From Acidobacteriota bacterium (GTDB lineage Bacteria; Acidobacteriota; Blastocatellia; Pyrinomonadales; Pyrinomonadaceae), in contig CP065000.1 in assembly GCA_016700075.1 (NCBI GenBank), positions 1 to 64,000 on the forward strand: DNA of 64,000 nucleotides. The letters are read 5' to 3'. Position numbers and translations under genes: made by a program. Below are positions 52,641-61,578 of this stretch, piece by piece (position 1 is the stretch's first letter; each line of letters opens with the position of its first letter). The notes beneath the pieces are model-generated. The model was not told where the DNA came from, did not search any database, and saw only the letters and a list, made by a program, of their open reading frames with translations.

Positions 52641-52670
52641 AGAAAAGGCGGGCCGCGTGCCGCCTTTTCT
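52641..52670. terminator. Bidirectional terminator hairpin after the tRNA fragment
   Basis: Perfect 11-bp inverted repeat AGAAAAGGCGG/CCGCCTTTTCT with an 8-base loop. It lies 9 bases after the CCA end and overlaps the stop of the convergent VWFA gene. It is the original tRNA-Lys terminator and probably also serves the VWFA gene. Confidence 0.75.
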
Positions 52671-53799
52671 AATTTCCGATCTGTGATCCGACAATATAAC
52701 TGTCCCTGGCACGAATTACCAAGTTGGGCCGGTTGACCCTTACTTTGATCTGTTTGCGTTGGCCGGGCGAGCCTTCGGTTTTAGGAATGTAGCCAATATT
52801 ATATTGCCGCCGGAGTTCTTCCGCTATACCTTCAAATGCCCGCATCAGGCCGCCCGGCGTAGACTCGGGCCGAAAAACGCGTCCTCCGGTCGCCGCAGCT
52901 ATCTCATCCAGGTATCGCCGCCCGAGTGCATACTCCTGTGCGGTCGTCCCGCGGGGTGTCATGATGTCGCCCAGGACCCCCGGAAACGGTGATCCGATCC
53001 GCCGACGATTATCCATGTAGGTGTTGTAGTAGATCGGAAATACGAGGGAATCGCTCTCTTCGGCATAATCGAGGGTACTGTCGTAGCTGTTCTTGCGGGA
53101 CGTCGTGTCGACACCGTCCGTAAAAAGGATCACGGCTTTTCTGCCTTCGACCTTTCCGAGTTGTTTCCGCAGAGCCTCATCGACGGCGTTATAAAGTGAC
53201 GTGCCGTTGCCGAAACGCGCCTTGTCAATCGCGTCGAAGATCTTTGCTCGGTCCGTCGTCGCCTTTGTACGCACGCGGATGTTTTGATCAAATTCGACCA
53301 CTGCTACGCTGTCGTGTAGTTCCAGAAGCGAAACGAACGACTTTGCCGCTCGAATGATATCTTCGATCCGGTATTCGGTTGACGGGCTGACATCAATGAC
53401 GAGAACGACCGTGATCGGTTTGTCGGAAACACCGAAATACGCGATCTCCTGCTCGACCCCGTCCTCAAATATCGCAAAATTTTCTTTGCCAAGGCCGGGA
53501 ATATAAAGGCCGTTTCGGTCGTAAACGGAAACCGGGATGGTGACGAGATTGGTTTCGACGCGTACTACTTCATCGTCTCCGACCGTCTGCGATCGCTTTT
53601 CCGGGACATTCGCGGGGGCAGCTGGAGTTCTGCGAACTCGGCGGGGCAGCTGCACCGATTCGGAATAGCGAGCCGAATCCGGTGTCGGCGAGGCAACAGG
53701 CGAGGGCGATTGTCTGGGGTCGGAGCGTCTGCCGGATTGAGCAAACAGGGCCGTGGACAACACCAAGATCGCAAACACGCTTAAGAAGAGTTTCTGCAT
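52669..53799 (-). CDS. VWFA-domain protein of the acidobacterial type
   Basis: Exported protein of 376 residues with a signal peptide (LFLSVFAILVLSTALFAQ), a Pro/Arg-rich linker and then a beta strand region (VVRVETNLVTIPVSVYDRNG, IFEDGVEQEIAYFG). A VWA domain follows, with a complete MIDAS: DVSPST, the later Thr/Gly loop FGNGTSLYNAVDEAL and AVILFTDGVD. This arrangement is the VWFA-related domain protein that is expanded in Acidobacteriota. It is the first chromosomal gene beyond the element. The role is unknown, probably adhesion or envelope-associated. Confidence 0.88.
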   Translation of the reverse strand: MQKLFLSVFAILVLSTALFAQSGRRSDPRQSPSPVASPTPDSARYSESVQLPRRVRRTPAAPANVPEKRSQTVGDDEVVRVETNLVTIPVSVYDRNGLYIPGLGKENFAIFEDGVEQEIAYFGVSDKPITVVLVIDVSPSTEYRIEDIIRAAKSFVSLLELHDSVAVVEFDQNIRVRTKATTDRAKIFDAIDKARFGNGTSLYNAVDEALRKQLGKVEGRKAVILFTDGVDTTSRKNSYDSTLDYAEESDSLVFPIYYNTYMDNRRRIGSPFPGVLGDIMTPRGTTAQEYALGRRYLDEIAAATGGRVFRPESTPGGLMRAFEGIAEELRRQYNIGYIPKTEGSPGQRKQIKVRVNRPNLVIRARDSYIVGSQIGN

Positions 53800-53859
53800 T
53801 TAACTACGATTGTATTTGATGCGGATAACCTTTGAAAAGGTTTGAAATATATGCTGCCC

Positions 53860-55086
53860 CTAATTTGCCCACAACGAGTTCACTATCGCAGTGACGCTAA
53901 ATCCGAGCATAACCAACACGGTGAACCAACCGGAAACGGTCAGCCAAAGTGGATGGAGCTCGCCACCTGTCGCCATTTTGCGCGATGCAAGCAGCATCAG
54001 TGTGAGCCCGATCGGGAGAATGAAGCCATTGATCGTGCCGGCCCAGATCAACAGCTTGACCGGTTGACCAACAGTAAAAAACACGGTGGCTGAAACGGCG
54101 AGAAAACCGAGAACGAGAAATTTCTGATGGTCTATACCCTTGGCGTAGAGAGTTTTCAGAAAAGACACGGATGTGAAAGCTGCACCGACGACCGAAGTGA
54201 TAGCGGCGGCCCACATTACTACGCCAAAAATACGCAGTCCAAACTCGCCTGCAGAGAACTCAAAAACGGAAGCCGCGGGATTTGTACCGCCGATCTGCAA
54301 CCCCATTGAAACCGCTCCAAAAGCGGCAAGGAATAACATGATTCGTATGACGCCTGCCAGCAAAATACCGCTGACAGCGCCGCGATTCACGGTCCGGAGA
54401 TTTTCTGGACCTGTGATGCCCGCGTCGATGAGGCGATGAGCACCCGCGAAGGTGATATAGCCGCCGACTGTTCCGCCGACCAGAGTTACGATCGCCTTCG
54501 CGTCTACGACATCAGGCCAAAATGTGCCTCGTATCGCCTCACCGATCGGTGGCCTCGAGACGAAAACGACATACGTTACCATCGCGATCAACAGCAGGCC
54601 GAGGGCTTTTACAAAGAGATCCATCGCACGGCCGGCGTCCTTAACAAGAAACAAAAAAGCGGCTATCGCGACGCTTATCACCGCACCGAGTTCGACCGGC
54701 AGGCCGGTCGCTGCGTTAAAGCCAAGTCCCGTGCCGGCTATGTTGCCGATATTGAAAACAAGGCCGCCGAAAGCGACCAGCACTGCGAGCAGGTAACCGC
54801 TGCCGGGAATTGTGTCATTCGCGACGTCCTGTCCCGGCTTTCCTGCGATGGTGATGATCCGCCAGATATTGAGCTGTGCAAAGATGTCAATGATGATCGA
54901 GACCAGGATCGCAAAGCCGAAACTTGCGAGAAGCCGGCCGGTGAAAACGGTAGTTTGTGTGAGAAATCCGGGGCCGACGGCAGATGTCGCCATCAGGAAC
55001 GCTGCGCCGGCAAGTGCCGAGATCAGGCCCTTTTGTGGCGGCTTTTCAGAGGATATATGATCTGACCTCGATGCCATTGTCTTCAA
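53860..55086 (-). CDS. NRAMP-fold transporter lacking the canonical metal motifs
   Basis: 408 residues with about 11 membrane helices (LISALAGAAFLMATSAVGPG, AILVSIIIDIFAQLNIW, AIVTLVGGTVGGYITFAGAHRL and others). The helix-1 DPGN motif of NRAMP metal importers reads AVGPGF here, and the helix-6 MPH motif reads VMWAAAITSVVG. Neither metal-binding site is conserved, so manganese or iron import is doubtful. It is the last gene of a 5-oxoproline operon and overlaps pxpA by 41 bases (32 if ATG 55077 is used). Transport of 5-oxoproline or another non-metal substrate is an inference from the neighbours. Confidence 0.8.
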   Translation of the reverse strand: MKTMASRSDHISSEKPPQKGLISALAGAAFLMATSAVGPGFLTQTTVFTGRLLASFGFAILVSIIIDIFAQLNIWRIITIAGKPGQDVANDTIPGSGYLLAVLVAFGGLVFNIGNIAGTGLGFNAATGLPVELGAVISVAIAAFLFLVKDAGRAMDLFVKALGLLLIAMVTYVVFVSRPPIGEAIRGTFWPDVVDAKAIVTLVGGTVGGYITFAGAHRLIDAGITGPENLRTVNRGAVSGILLAGVIRIMLFLAAFGAVSMGLQIGGTNPAASVFEFSAGEFGLRIFGVVMWAAAITSVVGAAFTSVSFLKTLYAKGIDHQKFLVLGFLAVSATVFFTVGQPVKLLIWAGTINGFILPIGLTLMLLASRKMATGGELHPLWLTVSGWFTVLVMLGFSVTAIVNSLWAN

Positions 55087-55801
55087 GAAATGTGCGAATG
55101 AGCCGAGCAGTTGAAACCGCAGTAATGCCGTCGCCGTGCAGACAAATAGTCTCAGCGTCGATGACTATCTCTTCGCCATCAATTGTCTTGATAGGTTCAC
55201 GCTTTGCGATCTTTAGAGCTTGCTCAGCGGCGACAGCAGCGTCGTCTATTACAGCACCTTCAATTGAACGTGAAGCGAGCCTGCCCGCCGCGCTGTAGCG
55301 GCGGTCGGCAAATGCTTCGCTGACGATACGGAGGCCTGCGTTTTTTCCTTCTGTCACCAGCATGCTTCCCGCGAGCCCGAACAGGATCAAAGAAGGGTCG
55401 ACCGCATTTACCGCCTTTACGATCGCGGCCGCGGCCCCCGCGTCGTCCGCGGCCCGATTGTAGAGTGCTCCGTGCGGTTTCACATGGCTAACACACCCTT
55501 CTTGTTTCTCGGCAATATCTCTTAGCAGCGTTAATTGCTCTGCGACCAGGTCCGTTATCTCATATTGTGAGAGTGTCTGATAGGTGCGTCCGAAGTTCGC
55601 CTTATCGCGAAAACCGGGATGAGCTCCGATCGCGACCCTATTTTCAATAGCTAGCCGAACGGTGGCTGCCATTGTTGATTCGTCACCTGCGTGGCCTCCG
55701 CAGGCAATATTGGCCGACGTAACTATGCTCATTAACTCGGCGTCGTCCGGATAGCCTTCGCCGAGGTCGCAATTTAGGTCGATAGCACACATGGCTTTCA
55801 C
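55046..55801 (-). CDS. pxpA: 5-oxoprolinase subunit A
   Basis: LamB/YcsF family subunit of the three-part ATP-dependent 5-oxoprolinase that opens 5-oxoproline to glutamate. Signature segments: DLNCDLGEGYPDD, ANIACGGHAGDE, AIGAHPGFRD, HVKPHGALYN and CLHGDG near the C-terminus. The length of 251 is normal. The ATG at 55801 overlaps the pxpC stop by 4 bases; an internal ATG at 55792 is an alternative. Cytoplasmic. Confidence 0.95.
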   Translation of the reverse strand: MKAMCAIDLNCDLGEGYPDDAELMSIVTSANIACGGHAGDESTMAATVRLAIENRVAIGAHPGFRDKANFGRTYQTLSQYEITDLVAEQLTLLRDIAEKQEGCVSHVKPHGALYNRAADDAGAAAAIVKAVNAVDPSLILFGLAGSMLVTEGKNAGLRIVSEAFADRRYSAAGRLASRSIEGAVIDDAAVAAEQALKIAKREPIKTIDGEEIVIDAETICLHGDGITAVSTARLIRTFLEDNGIEVRSYIL

Positions 55802-56754
55802 ACTGAACGTATTCTACAAGCAGCACGCAGTATCTTAAGGTCGTTCTCAGTTTGAAGCAAAGTAGAATGGGCTTCGGCAATATCGACCAAGTGAAAGGCA
55901 ATACGGTCACGGCATCCGAGTTGTGCCGCAAGCGGCAGATCACACGAGATGATGTGTCCAATACGCGGATATCCGCCGGAGGTCTGATGATCCGCCATCA
56001 ACAAGATCGGATCACCCAGAGGAGGCAACTGAATGGTACCGAAGCTGACCGCGGAGGACAGGAATGCTGCGTTTCCCACAGTTTCGAGTTTGGGTCCTAT
56101 CAGGCTGAATCCCATTAGGTCCGACCTTTCCCCGATCTCATATGTTCCACTGAGAAACGCCCGGCGGCTTTCGTTTATCAGACCGTCAAATTCAGCACCC
56201 GCAACGATCCTCACGGTAGGGAAGTGGTGGTATTGGGGAATGATGGACGGACCGGCCGCAGTGCCTACAAGTGGAGGAGCGTGCAGACCGTCACTCACAT
56301 CCAGCCTGTCGCCCGCCGACAGTTTTCGTCCTTTGAATCCGCCGACAGCGGCGGCAATGTTCGTCGTCGAACTCCCAAGCCATCTCGGAACGTTAAGACC
56401 GCCAGCAACCGCCAAATAGCAGCGGTTTCCTTTGATACGTGATCTGAAAGACAGTGTGCTGCCTTCATCTGCACGATATGTTCGCCAGTTCTGTAATCCA
56501 ACGCCGTCGAGGTCGGCACTGAAATCGGCTCCAGTTACGGCGAAGACAGTGTCAGTTGTGAAGCGTATCTCTGGAGTAGGGAAGTGAGCCTCAATGACCG
56601 CCGAATCTTCGTAATTGCCGACAAGGATGTTGCCGATCCTTGCAGCAAGCGGGTCCATAGCCCCCGTTGGATTGACGCCGAATCGGCGGAACCTGAAGCG
56701 GCCCAGGTCGCGAACCATCGTCAATATTCCGGGCTTTACGATCTCTATCGCCAT
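55798..56754 (-). CDS. pxpC: 5-oxoprolinase subunit C
   Basis: KipA/biotin-dependent carboxyltransferase-like subunit. Start at ATG 56754 (MAIEIVKPGILTMVRDLGR); the frame extends to 56778 into pxpB. Signature segments: FGVNPTGAMDPLAARIGN, EAHFPTPEIRF, CYLAVAGGLNVPRWLGS and LPPLGDPILLMADHQTSGGYPRIGHI. About 318 residues, normal. It works with PxpB and PxpA to hydrolyse 5-oxoproline. Confidence 0.93.
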   Translation of the reverse strand: MAIEIVKPGILTMVRDLGRFRFRRFGVNPTGAMDPLAARIGNILVGNYEDSAVIEAHFPTPEIRFTTDTVFAVTGADFSADLDGVGLQNWRTYRADEGSTLSFRSRIKGNRCYLAVAGGLNVPRWLGSSTTNIAAAVGGFKGRKLSAGDRLDVSDGLHAPPLVGTAAGPSIIPQYHHFPTVRIVAGAEFDGLINESRRAFLSGTYEIGERSDLMGFSLIGPKLETVGNAAFLSSAVSFGTIQLPPLGDPILLMADHQTSGGYPRIGHIISCDLPLAAQLGCRDRIAFHLVDIAEAHSTLLQTENDLKILRAACRIRSV

Positions 56755-56761
56755 TTGAAGT

Positions 56762-57454
56762 TCATAAGACCGGCACAAACTTTACGCGGTCGCCCGGCGA
56801 GAAAAGGAATGGAGCGGCCGCCTGAGGATCGAAAAGCTGAAGTTTCGTACGCCCGATTATCTGCCATCCGCCTGGAGAATCCAACGGATAGATCCCAGTC
56901 TGTTCGTCGGCGATCCCGATGCTTCCGGCAGGCACACGCTTTCGCGGAGTGTCGCGTCGCGGTACCGCAATTCGTTCATCGACCTTTCCCATGTAAGCGA
57001 ATCCGGGAAGAAACCCAAGCATGAAAACACGATATTCACGCCCGGTGAAGATGCCTATGAATTCCTCCTCGCTTACTCCGAATCGGGCAGACAATGTTTG
57101 CAGATCAGGACCTGATTCGCCGCCAAATAGCGCCGGAACTTCGATCAGGGCATTGCGATCTGAAAGACTGCCGAATGCCTGAGACGACGCGGAAAGAAGC
57201 CTTTCCTGAACAAATTCACGAATGTCTGCATCTTTCCCGACCGCCGCGTGGACCGCACATGGATCGTAAAATACGGTTGCGGAGGCATAGGCAGGCGATG
57301 ATTCGATAAAACCGGGAAAAGGGTTATCCGCCAGATAGCGAGATACAGCAACTGCGGTCTTATTCACGTCGCTATCGATACTGTCGCCAAATTCAATCGT
57401 CATGGCGGAATCGCCAAGGTCGTATATCTTCGGAACAGGATCGAGCATATTCAT
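56762..57454 (-). CDS. pxpB: 5-oxoprolinase subunit B
   Basis: KipI-family subunit. Signature segments: DLGDSAMTIEFGD at the start, FMLGFLPGFAYMG, PRRDTPRKRVPAGSIGIADE and TGIYPLDSPGGWQIIGRT. The length of 230 is normal. Its start overlaps the upstream permease stop by 4 bases (ATGA), so it is translated in the same unit as the peptide permeases. That links uptake of peptides to breakdown of the 5-oxoproline they yield. Confidence 0.94.
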   Translation of the reverse strand: MNMLDPVPKIYDLGDSAMTIEFGDSIDSDVNKTAVAVSRYLADNPFPGFIESSPAYASATVFYDPCAVHAAVGKDADIREFVQERLLSASSQAFGSLSDRNALIEVPALFGGESGPDLQTLSARFGVSEEEFIGIFTGREYRVFMLGFLPGFAYMGKVDERIAVPRRDTPRKRVPAGSIGIADEQTGIYPLDSPGGWQIIGRTKLQLFDPQAAAPFLFSPGDRVKFVPVL

Positions 57455-58260
57455 CGCGATCGTTGTTTAGGATCAAGGTATTCGCGCAGCCCGTCGCCGA
57501 TGAAATTGAACGCAAGCACGGTAAGGGCTATCGCGACCCCCGGAAAGAACAGAACGTGAGGTGCGATAGTGAATATTTGACGGGCCTCGTCGATCATCGT
57601 TCCCCAACTCGGCGCAGGCGGCGGGATCCCGAGTCCCAGGAACGACAGCGTTGCCTCTGACAAAACCGCTCCCGCCAGGCCGAGAGACGACTGAACTATC
57701 AGCGGCTGGATGGCGTTCGGTAAAATATGGAAAAAAAGTATACGAAGATTTCCGGCACCGAGCGCTCGGGCGGCTGTAACATAATCGTATTCGCGTACCT
57801 TTAGCACCTGTCCTCTCATTACGCGGGCATAGCCGACCCAGCCGATGATGCAAAGTGCGGCGATCAGTTTTCCCTGTCCGGGACCGAGGAAAGCTACGAT
57901 CGCGATCGCGAGAAGCAGACCGGGAAATGCGAGGAAAACATTGAAAAGATATCCTGAAAGGAATTTATCCACCCACCCGCCGAAGAAGCCTGCGATCGAT
58001 CCGATCAGAATTCCGACGATCGCCGAGACGACCACAACCGAGATGCCGACCTCAAGCGAAATGCGTGCACCGTAGATAACACGCGAGAAAATATCACGGC
58101 CGAGTGCGTCCGTCCCGAACCAGTTCTCGGCAGAAGGAGAAAGCAGGCGAAGATCCAAATTCTGAACGAGAGGGTCATGCGTCGCTATATACGGGGCGAA
58201 AATCGCCGCCAAGATGAACAGCGCGGCGATGGCAAAGCCTATGTACCCAAGTCTTGTCAT
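57451..58260 (-). CDS. Oligopeptide/dipeptide ABC transporter permease, OppC/DppC type
   Basis: 269 residues with an N-terminal helix (GYIGFAIAALFILAAIFAPYIA), the periplasmic ENWFGTDALGRDIFSRVIYGARISL block diagnostic of DppC/OppC permeases, and about five further helices. The EAA loop reads YVTAARALGAGNLRILFFHILPNA. It begins at the base after the stop of the OppB-type gene. No ATPase or solute-binding protein gene is in this window, so those subunits must be encoded elsewhere. Confidence 0.92.
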   Translation of the reverse strand: MTRLGYIGFAIAALFILAAIFAPYIATHDPLVQNLDLRLLSPSAENWFGTDALGRDIFSRVIYGARISLEVGISVVVVSAIVGILIGSIAGFFGGWVDKFLSGYLFNVFLAFPGLLLAIAIVAFLGPGQGKLIAALCIIGWVGYARVMRGQVLKVREYDYVTAARALGAGNLRILFFHILPNAIQPLIVQSSLGLAGAVLSEATLSFLGLGIPPPAPSWGTMIDEARQIFTIAPHVLFFPGVAIALTVLAFNFIGDGLREYLDPKQRSR

Positions 58261-59244
58261 TTACGATAGACGAATTCGAGGATCGAGTTTTCGATAAACG
58301 AGATCGGTCAGCGTGTTGGCAAAAATGTAAGTAACGCTTATGACCAGAACGCATCCCTGCACAAGGCGGTAGTCTCGCTTGCTGATGCCCTCATCCAAGA
58401 GCAATAACCCGAGGCCCTGCCAGCTGAATATCTTTTCCGTAACGATAGCTCCCGCAAGCAATACGCCAAGCTGCAGGCCGAGAATAGTGACAACCGGTAT
58501 CAATCCGTTCTTCAGCACGTGTTTTAACAGGACGACCCTTTCGCTGACGCCTTTAGCACGAGCGGTCCTGACATAATCCTCGCCAAGTTCTTCGATCACG
58601 CTTGAGCGGATCATTCGCGTCAATATGGCGGACAAAGCAGCGCCGAGTGTTACCGCGGGCAGTATTATGTCCTCCGGATAAAGGCTGCCGGTCGGCGAAA
58701 ACCAGCCAAGTTTAACCGCAAAGATGTAGACCAGAAACGGCCCGACAACAAAGGTGGGAACGGATATGCCTAACAGAGCAATTACGGAGGCGGCGTTGTC
58801 GATCAGGGAATTCTTATTCGCACCGGCGAGCACCCCCAGCGGCAAAGCGATCCCGATGGCGACAAGAAGCGCCGCGACAGCCAGCTTTATGGTCGCCGGA
58901 TATCTTTCAAGTATCATGTCCAGAACGGGCCGATCCGTTCTGAATGACCGCCCAAGGTCACCGCGAAGCAAGCCTGAAAAATAGTCGTAATAACGGTTCT
59001 CCGTGCCGTGCCATTCGAAGCCGGTTTCGCCGTCAAAACTGAAAAAGAACGCCGGCTTGTCGAGCCCGTGCTTCTGCCGGAAGTTGTTCAATTGTTCGAC
59101 AGTTGCGGTCTCGCCGAGAATTACGTTCGCGGGATCGCCGGGAACGAACTCGATGAGCAGGGTAACCAGCGACACCACGGTCCATATGACCAGAAGCATC
59201 AGGCCCAATCGGCCGACAATATTCAGGATGCGGTGTCTCATCAA
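58261..59244 (-). CDS. Oligopeptide/dipeptide ABC transporter permease, OppB/DppB type
   Basis: 327 residues. N-terminal helix (RLGLMLLVIWTVVSLVTLLI), then the periplasmic FVPGDPANVILG segment, the GLLRGDLGRSFRTDRPVLDMI block, and about five helices ending in the EAA loop YVRTARAKGVSERVVLLKHVLKN. It is the first gene of the operon oppB-oppC-pxpB-pxpC-pxpA-NRAMP. The 44 bases between it and menG leave room for only a compact promoter, so readthrough from menG is possible. Confidence 0.92.
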   Translation of the reverse strand: MMRHRILNIVGRLGLMLLVIWTVVSLVTLLIEFVPGDPANVILGETATVEQLNNFRQKHGLDKPAFFFSFDGETGFEWHGTENRYYDYFSGLLRGDLGRSFRTDRPVLDMILERYPATIKLAVAALLVAIGIALPLGVLAGANKNSLIDNAASVIALLGISVPTFVVGPFLVYIFAVKLGWFSPTGSLYPEDIILPAVTLGAALSAILTRMIRSSVIEELGEDYVRTARAKGVSERVVLLKHVLKNGLIPVVTILGLQLGVLLAGAIVTEKIFSWQGLGLLLLDEGISKRDYRLVQGCVLVISVTYIFANTLTDLVYRKLDPRIRLS

Positions 59245-59288
59245 GGGCAGAAGATCGGCAAAACGCTATTATAGCCTACGATGCGTGA

Positions 59289-60017
59289 TCACAAAGCTGA
59301 CGGCTTGATGCCGATGTGGATAGCGGCGATGCCGCCCGACAGATCGGTGTAGGAAACTTGCTCAAATCCAACGCTGCGGATCATTTCGGCCAGCCCCGCC
59401 TGATCCGGGAATTTACCGACCGAATCAGGCAAATACTCGTAGGCTGAGCGTGAGCCGCTGACCGTACCGCCGATCCGAGGCAGAACTTTCGTGAAATACA
59501 GGTCAAATAGTGCCGCAAGCCCGGGCACCCGCGGCTTGGAAAACTCCAGAATTGCAAGCGTACCGCCGGGCCGCAGAATACGGAAAAATTCTTGCAGTGC
59601 CGTAGTCTTGTTTGCGACATTTCGAAGCCCGAATGCAATGGTGACCCCGTCAAAATGTGCGTCAGCGAAGCCCAACGCCATTGCATCGGCTTCAATATAA
59701 TCTATATCGTCGCCGCTTTTCCTTTTGGCGATCTCAAGCATAGGGCGGCAAAAATCCGTGCCGATTATTGTTGCTTGCGATCCGCGGTCGAGTTCTATTG
59801 CGACGTCACCCGTCCCGCAGGCGACATCCAGCACTCTTGCTTCGGGTAAAGCCAAAATTCCTTCGATCCGCTTTTTCAGCTTGCGTCGCCAACGCTTATC
59901 GATATTGAGAGACAAGACATGATTAAGAAGATCATATCTGTCTGCGATGCCCGAAAACATATTCCGGACAGCGGATGCAAATTCCTGCTCGCGGGGATCG
60001 TCGGTGGTTTTAGCCAT
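59289..60017 (-). CDS. menG: Demethylmenaquinone methyltransferase (UbiE/MenG family)
   Basis: SAM-dependent C-methyltransferase for the last step of menaquinone synthesis. Family signatures: MFSGIADRYDLLNHVLSLNI DKRWRR near residues 20-45, motif I LDVACGTGDVAIEL (about 63-76), ADAMALGFADAHFDGVTIAFGLRNV and YEYLPDSVGKFPDQAGLAEM. The length of 242 is normal. MenG is chosen over UbiE because this phylum uses menaquinone, which is an inference from the likely taxon. Its ATG directly abuts the stop of the M16-like gene. Confidence 0.93.
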   Translation of the reverse strand: MAKTTDDPREQEFASAVRNMFSGIADRYDLLNHVLSLNIDKRWRRKLKKRIEGILALPEARVLDVACGTGDVAIELDRGSQATIIGTDFCRPMLEIAKRKSGDDIDYIEADAMALGFADAHFDGVTIAFGLRNVANKTTALQEFFRILRPGGTLAILEFSKPRVPGLAALFDLYFTKVLPRIGGTVSGSRSAYEYLPDSVGKFPDQAGLAEMIRSVGFEQVSYTDLSGGIAAIHIGIKPSAL

Positions 60018-61307
60018 TTATTTTGGCGTCTCGGCGGGCAGCATTACGAGCGAGACCATGGGCGATCTGCTGATCTTTTCCGCAAACGCCTTAACGTCGG
60101 CCAGGTTTATCGAATCGAAAGATCGTGCATCGTTTTCAGCTGAGGTCAGTTTGTAGGTGTCTGCATCGAGCCAAAACTCTTCAGAAGGACGGACTCTCCA
60201 TACGTCCGCGGCCTTTCGTCGTGCGGCTGTGAATTCTGCGGCATCGATAGGTTCAGAGATCGCGGAATTTACTGCCTCCTTGAACATTGACGTGTTTTCG
60301 GGCCCACCGAACGCGGCGGCCGAAAAGCGGATCATTAAATATCCGGGAAGCGTAAGCGAAACGTTCGATACCCTAACGTCGGCACTATTTGACGCGGCCT
60401 TTCGAACTAGGCGTTCCTGCATGATCTGAGCGAATACCTCTGCGGAGGGAAATTCTTTGTCCGATCGAGCTACACCGCGCATGGCGAAACGAACTTCCGG
60501 TTCGCCGACCGCAGGAGAGGACAAAGCGGCCATTTCCGCCGGAGGATCTTCGGGCCTCTTAAATGTTGAGGGAACCTTTCTGTCCGATTTCAGCCAGCCG
60601 CCGAAATAACGCTTAGCAGCACGCGTCGCAAGTGCCCGGTCAAATCTGCCGGAAATAACGACGGACGTATTGTCCGCGGTCAAAAACCTCTTTCGGGCTT
60701 CGATGATATCCGCAAAAGTGATCCTGCTTAGCGACTCCTTTGTGCCTGCCGTCGGCCGGCCATAGGGAAAAGTTCCAAAAAGCCTTTCCTTTGCTGCCTC
60801 ATCCGCCATCGATGCGTTATCAAGTTTGTTCCGTTCGTGGAAGAGGTTGAGGTCTGCCTTTAAACGGTCTGTCGTTTCTTTGTCGATGGTCGGCGACGAA
60901 ACTGCGGTGGCAAGCGTTTCAAGCATCGTCAAGAACTCTTCAGGCTTTGAGGAAGCGGTTATCTGAATGAAATCGTAGCCGCATAGGACATTGAGGCTTC
61001 CTTCCAGATCCTCCTCAAAGAACTCGCCAGCAGCAGGATTGGGGAAAAGATTCTGAGAAAGCAGCCTCATTACACCTTCTTTCCCCTGTGGATCGAAAGC
61101 GGAACCGGAATGGACGCGTATGCGTACCCATACTTTGTCGGCTTTAGCGTCAGGGTGCGTTATGAGCCTGGTTCCGTTAAGCAGGGTTTCCCGCCGCGGT
61201 GTCAACATAGCCGGCTGAGAGAATATCGCGGGTGCGGCCAGTGAGATGAGCAGCAGCAGAACGATAGCGATCAGCACGACTTTTACCATGAGGTCCTTTT
61301 TTTTCAT
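60018..61307 (-). CDS. M16-like peptidase homologue without the zinc motif
   Basis: 429 residues. An N-terminal signal anchor (VVLIAIVLLLLISLAAPAIF) is followed by two M16-type alpha/beta halves: WVRIRVHSGSAFDPQGKEGVMRLL, YGRPTAGTKESLSRITFADI, NTSVVISGRFDRALATRAAKRYFGGW and FAMRGVARSDKEFPSAEVFAQIM. Where active M16 enzymes have HxxEH, this protein reads GVMRLLSQNLF, so it cannot bind zinc there. It is probably a non-catalytic partner subunit or chaperone-like homologue in the envelope. It is cotranscribed with menG. Confidence 0.85.
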   Translation of the reverse strand: MKKKDLMVKVVLIAIVLLLLISLAAPAIFSQPAMLTPRRETLLNGTRLITHPDAKADKVWVRIRVHSGSAFDPQGKEGVMRLLSQNLFPNPAAGEFFEEDLEGSLNVLCGYDFIQITASSKPEEFLTMLETLATAVSSPTIDKETTDRLKADLNLFHERNKLDNASMADEAAKERLFGTFPYGRPTAGTKESLSRITFADIIEARKRFLTADNTSVVISGRFDRALATRAAKRYFGGWLKSDRKVPSTFKRPEDPPAEMAALSSPAVGEPEVRFAMRGVARSDKEFPSAEVFAQIMQERLVRKAASNSADVRVSNVSLTLPGYLMIRFSAAAFGGPENTSMFKEAVNSAISEPIDAAEFTAARRKAADVWRVRPSEEFWLDADTYKLTSAENDARSFDSINLADVKAFAEKISRSPMVSLVMLPAETPK

Positions 61308-61497
61308 TCGTTGGATTTACTCCGTAAATACGTATCGTTCAATTAGTTGCCTCAGGGCCAAATGTCGTTGCCGTGCGGGCGCAGAGCCAAACAAAAATAT
61401 TAGATCGATGTGGGCATCGCGTCAAACTATACCCGCATCTGAGAGGTTAGTGCAGGCAAGAGTACTGCGGTCGGGCTGTTGGGAAATTGAAAAACGC

Positions 61498-61526
61498 TTA
61501 AACTTCTGAAGCAAAAGCGGTATAAT
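61498..61526 (+). promoter_or_regulatory. Candidate sigma-70-type promoter for the TonB fusion gene
   Basis: A perfect TATAAT at 61521-61526 lies 17 bases after a weak TTAAAC -35 element, and 53 bases before the ATG at 61579. The rest of the divergent region 61308-61520 shows no gene. A good -10 in an otherwise moderate-GC region supports it; the -35 is poor. Confidence 0.4.
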
Positions 61527-61578
61527 TGTTTAATCAATGGTCGCAAAGGTAACTCTTGCGTCTGTGGAGTGGCTGAAA

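Noticed and set aside
54436..55065. 209-residue plus-strand open frame opposite the NRAMP gene
   Set aside because: Antisense to a clear polytopic membrane protein; the translation has no domain pattern.
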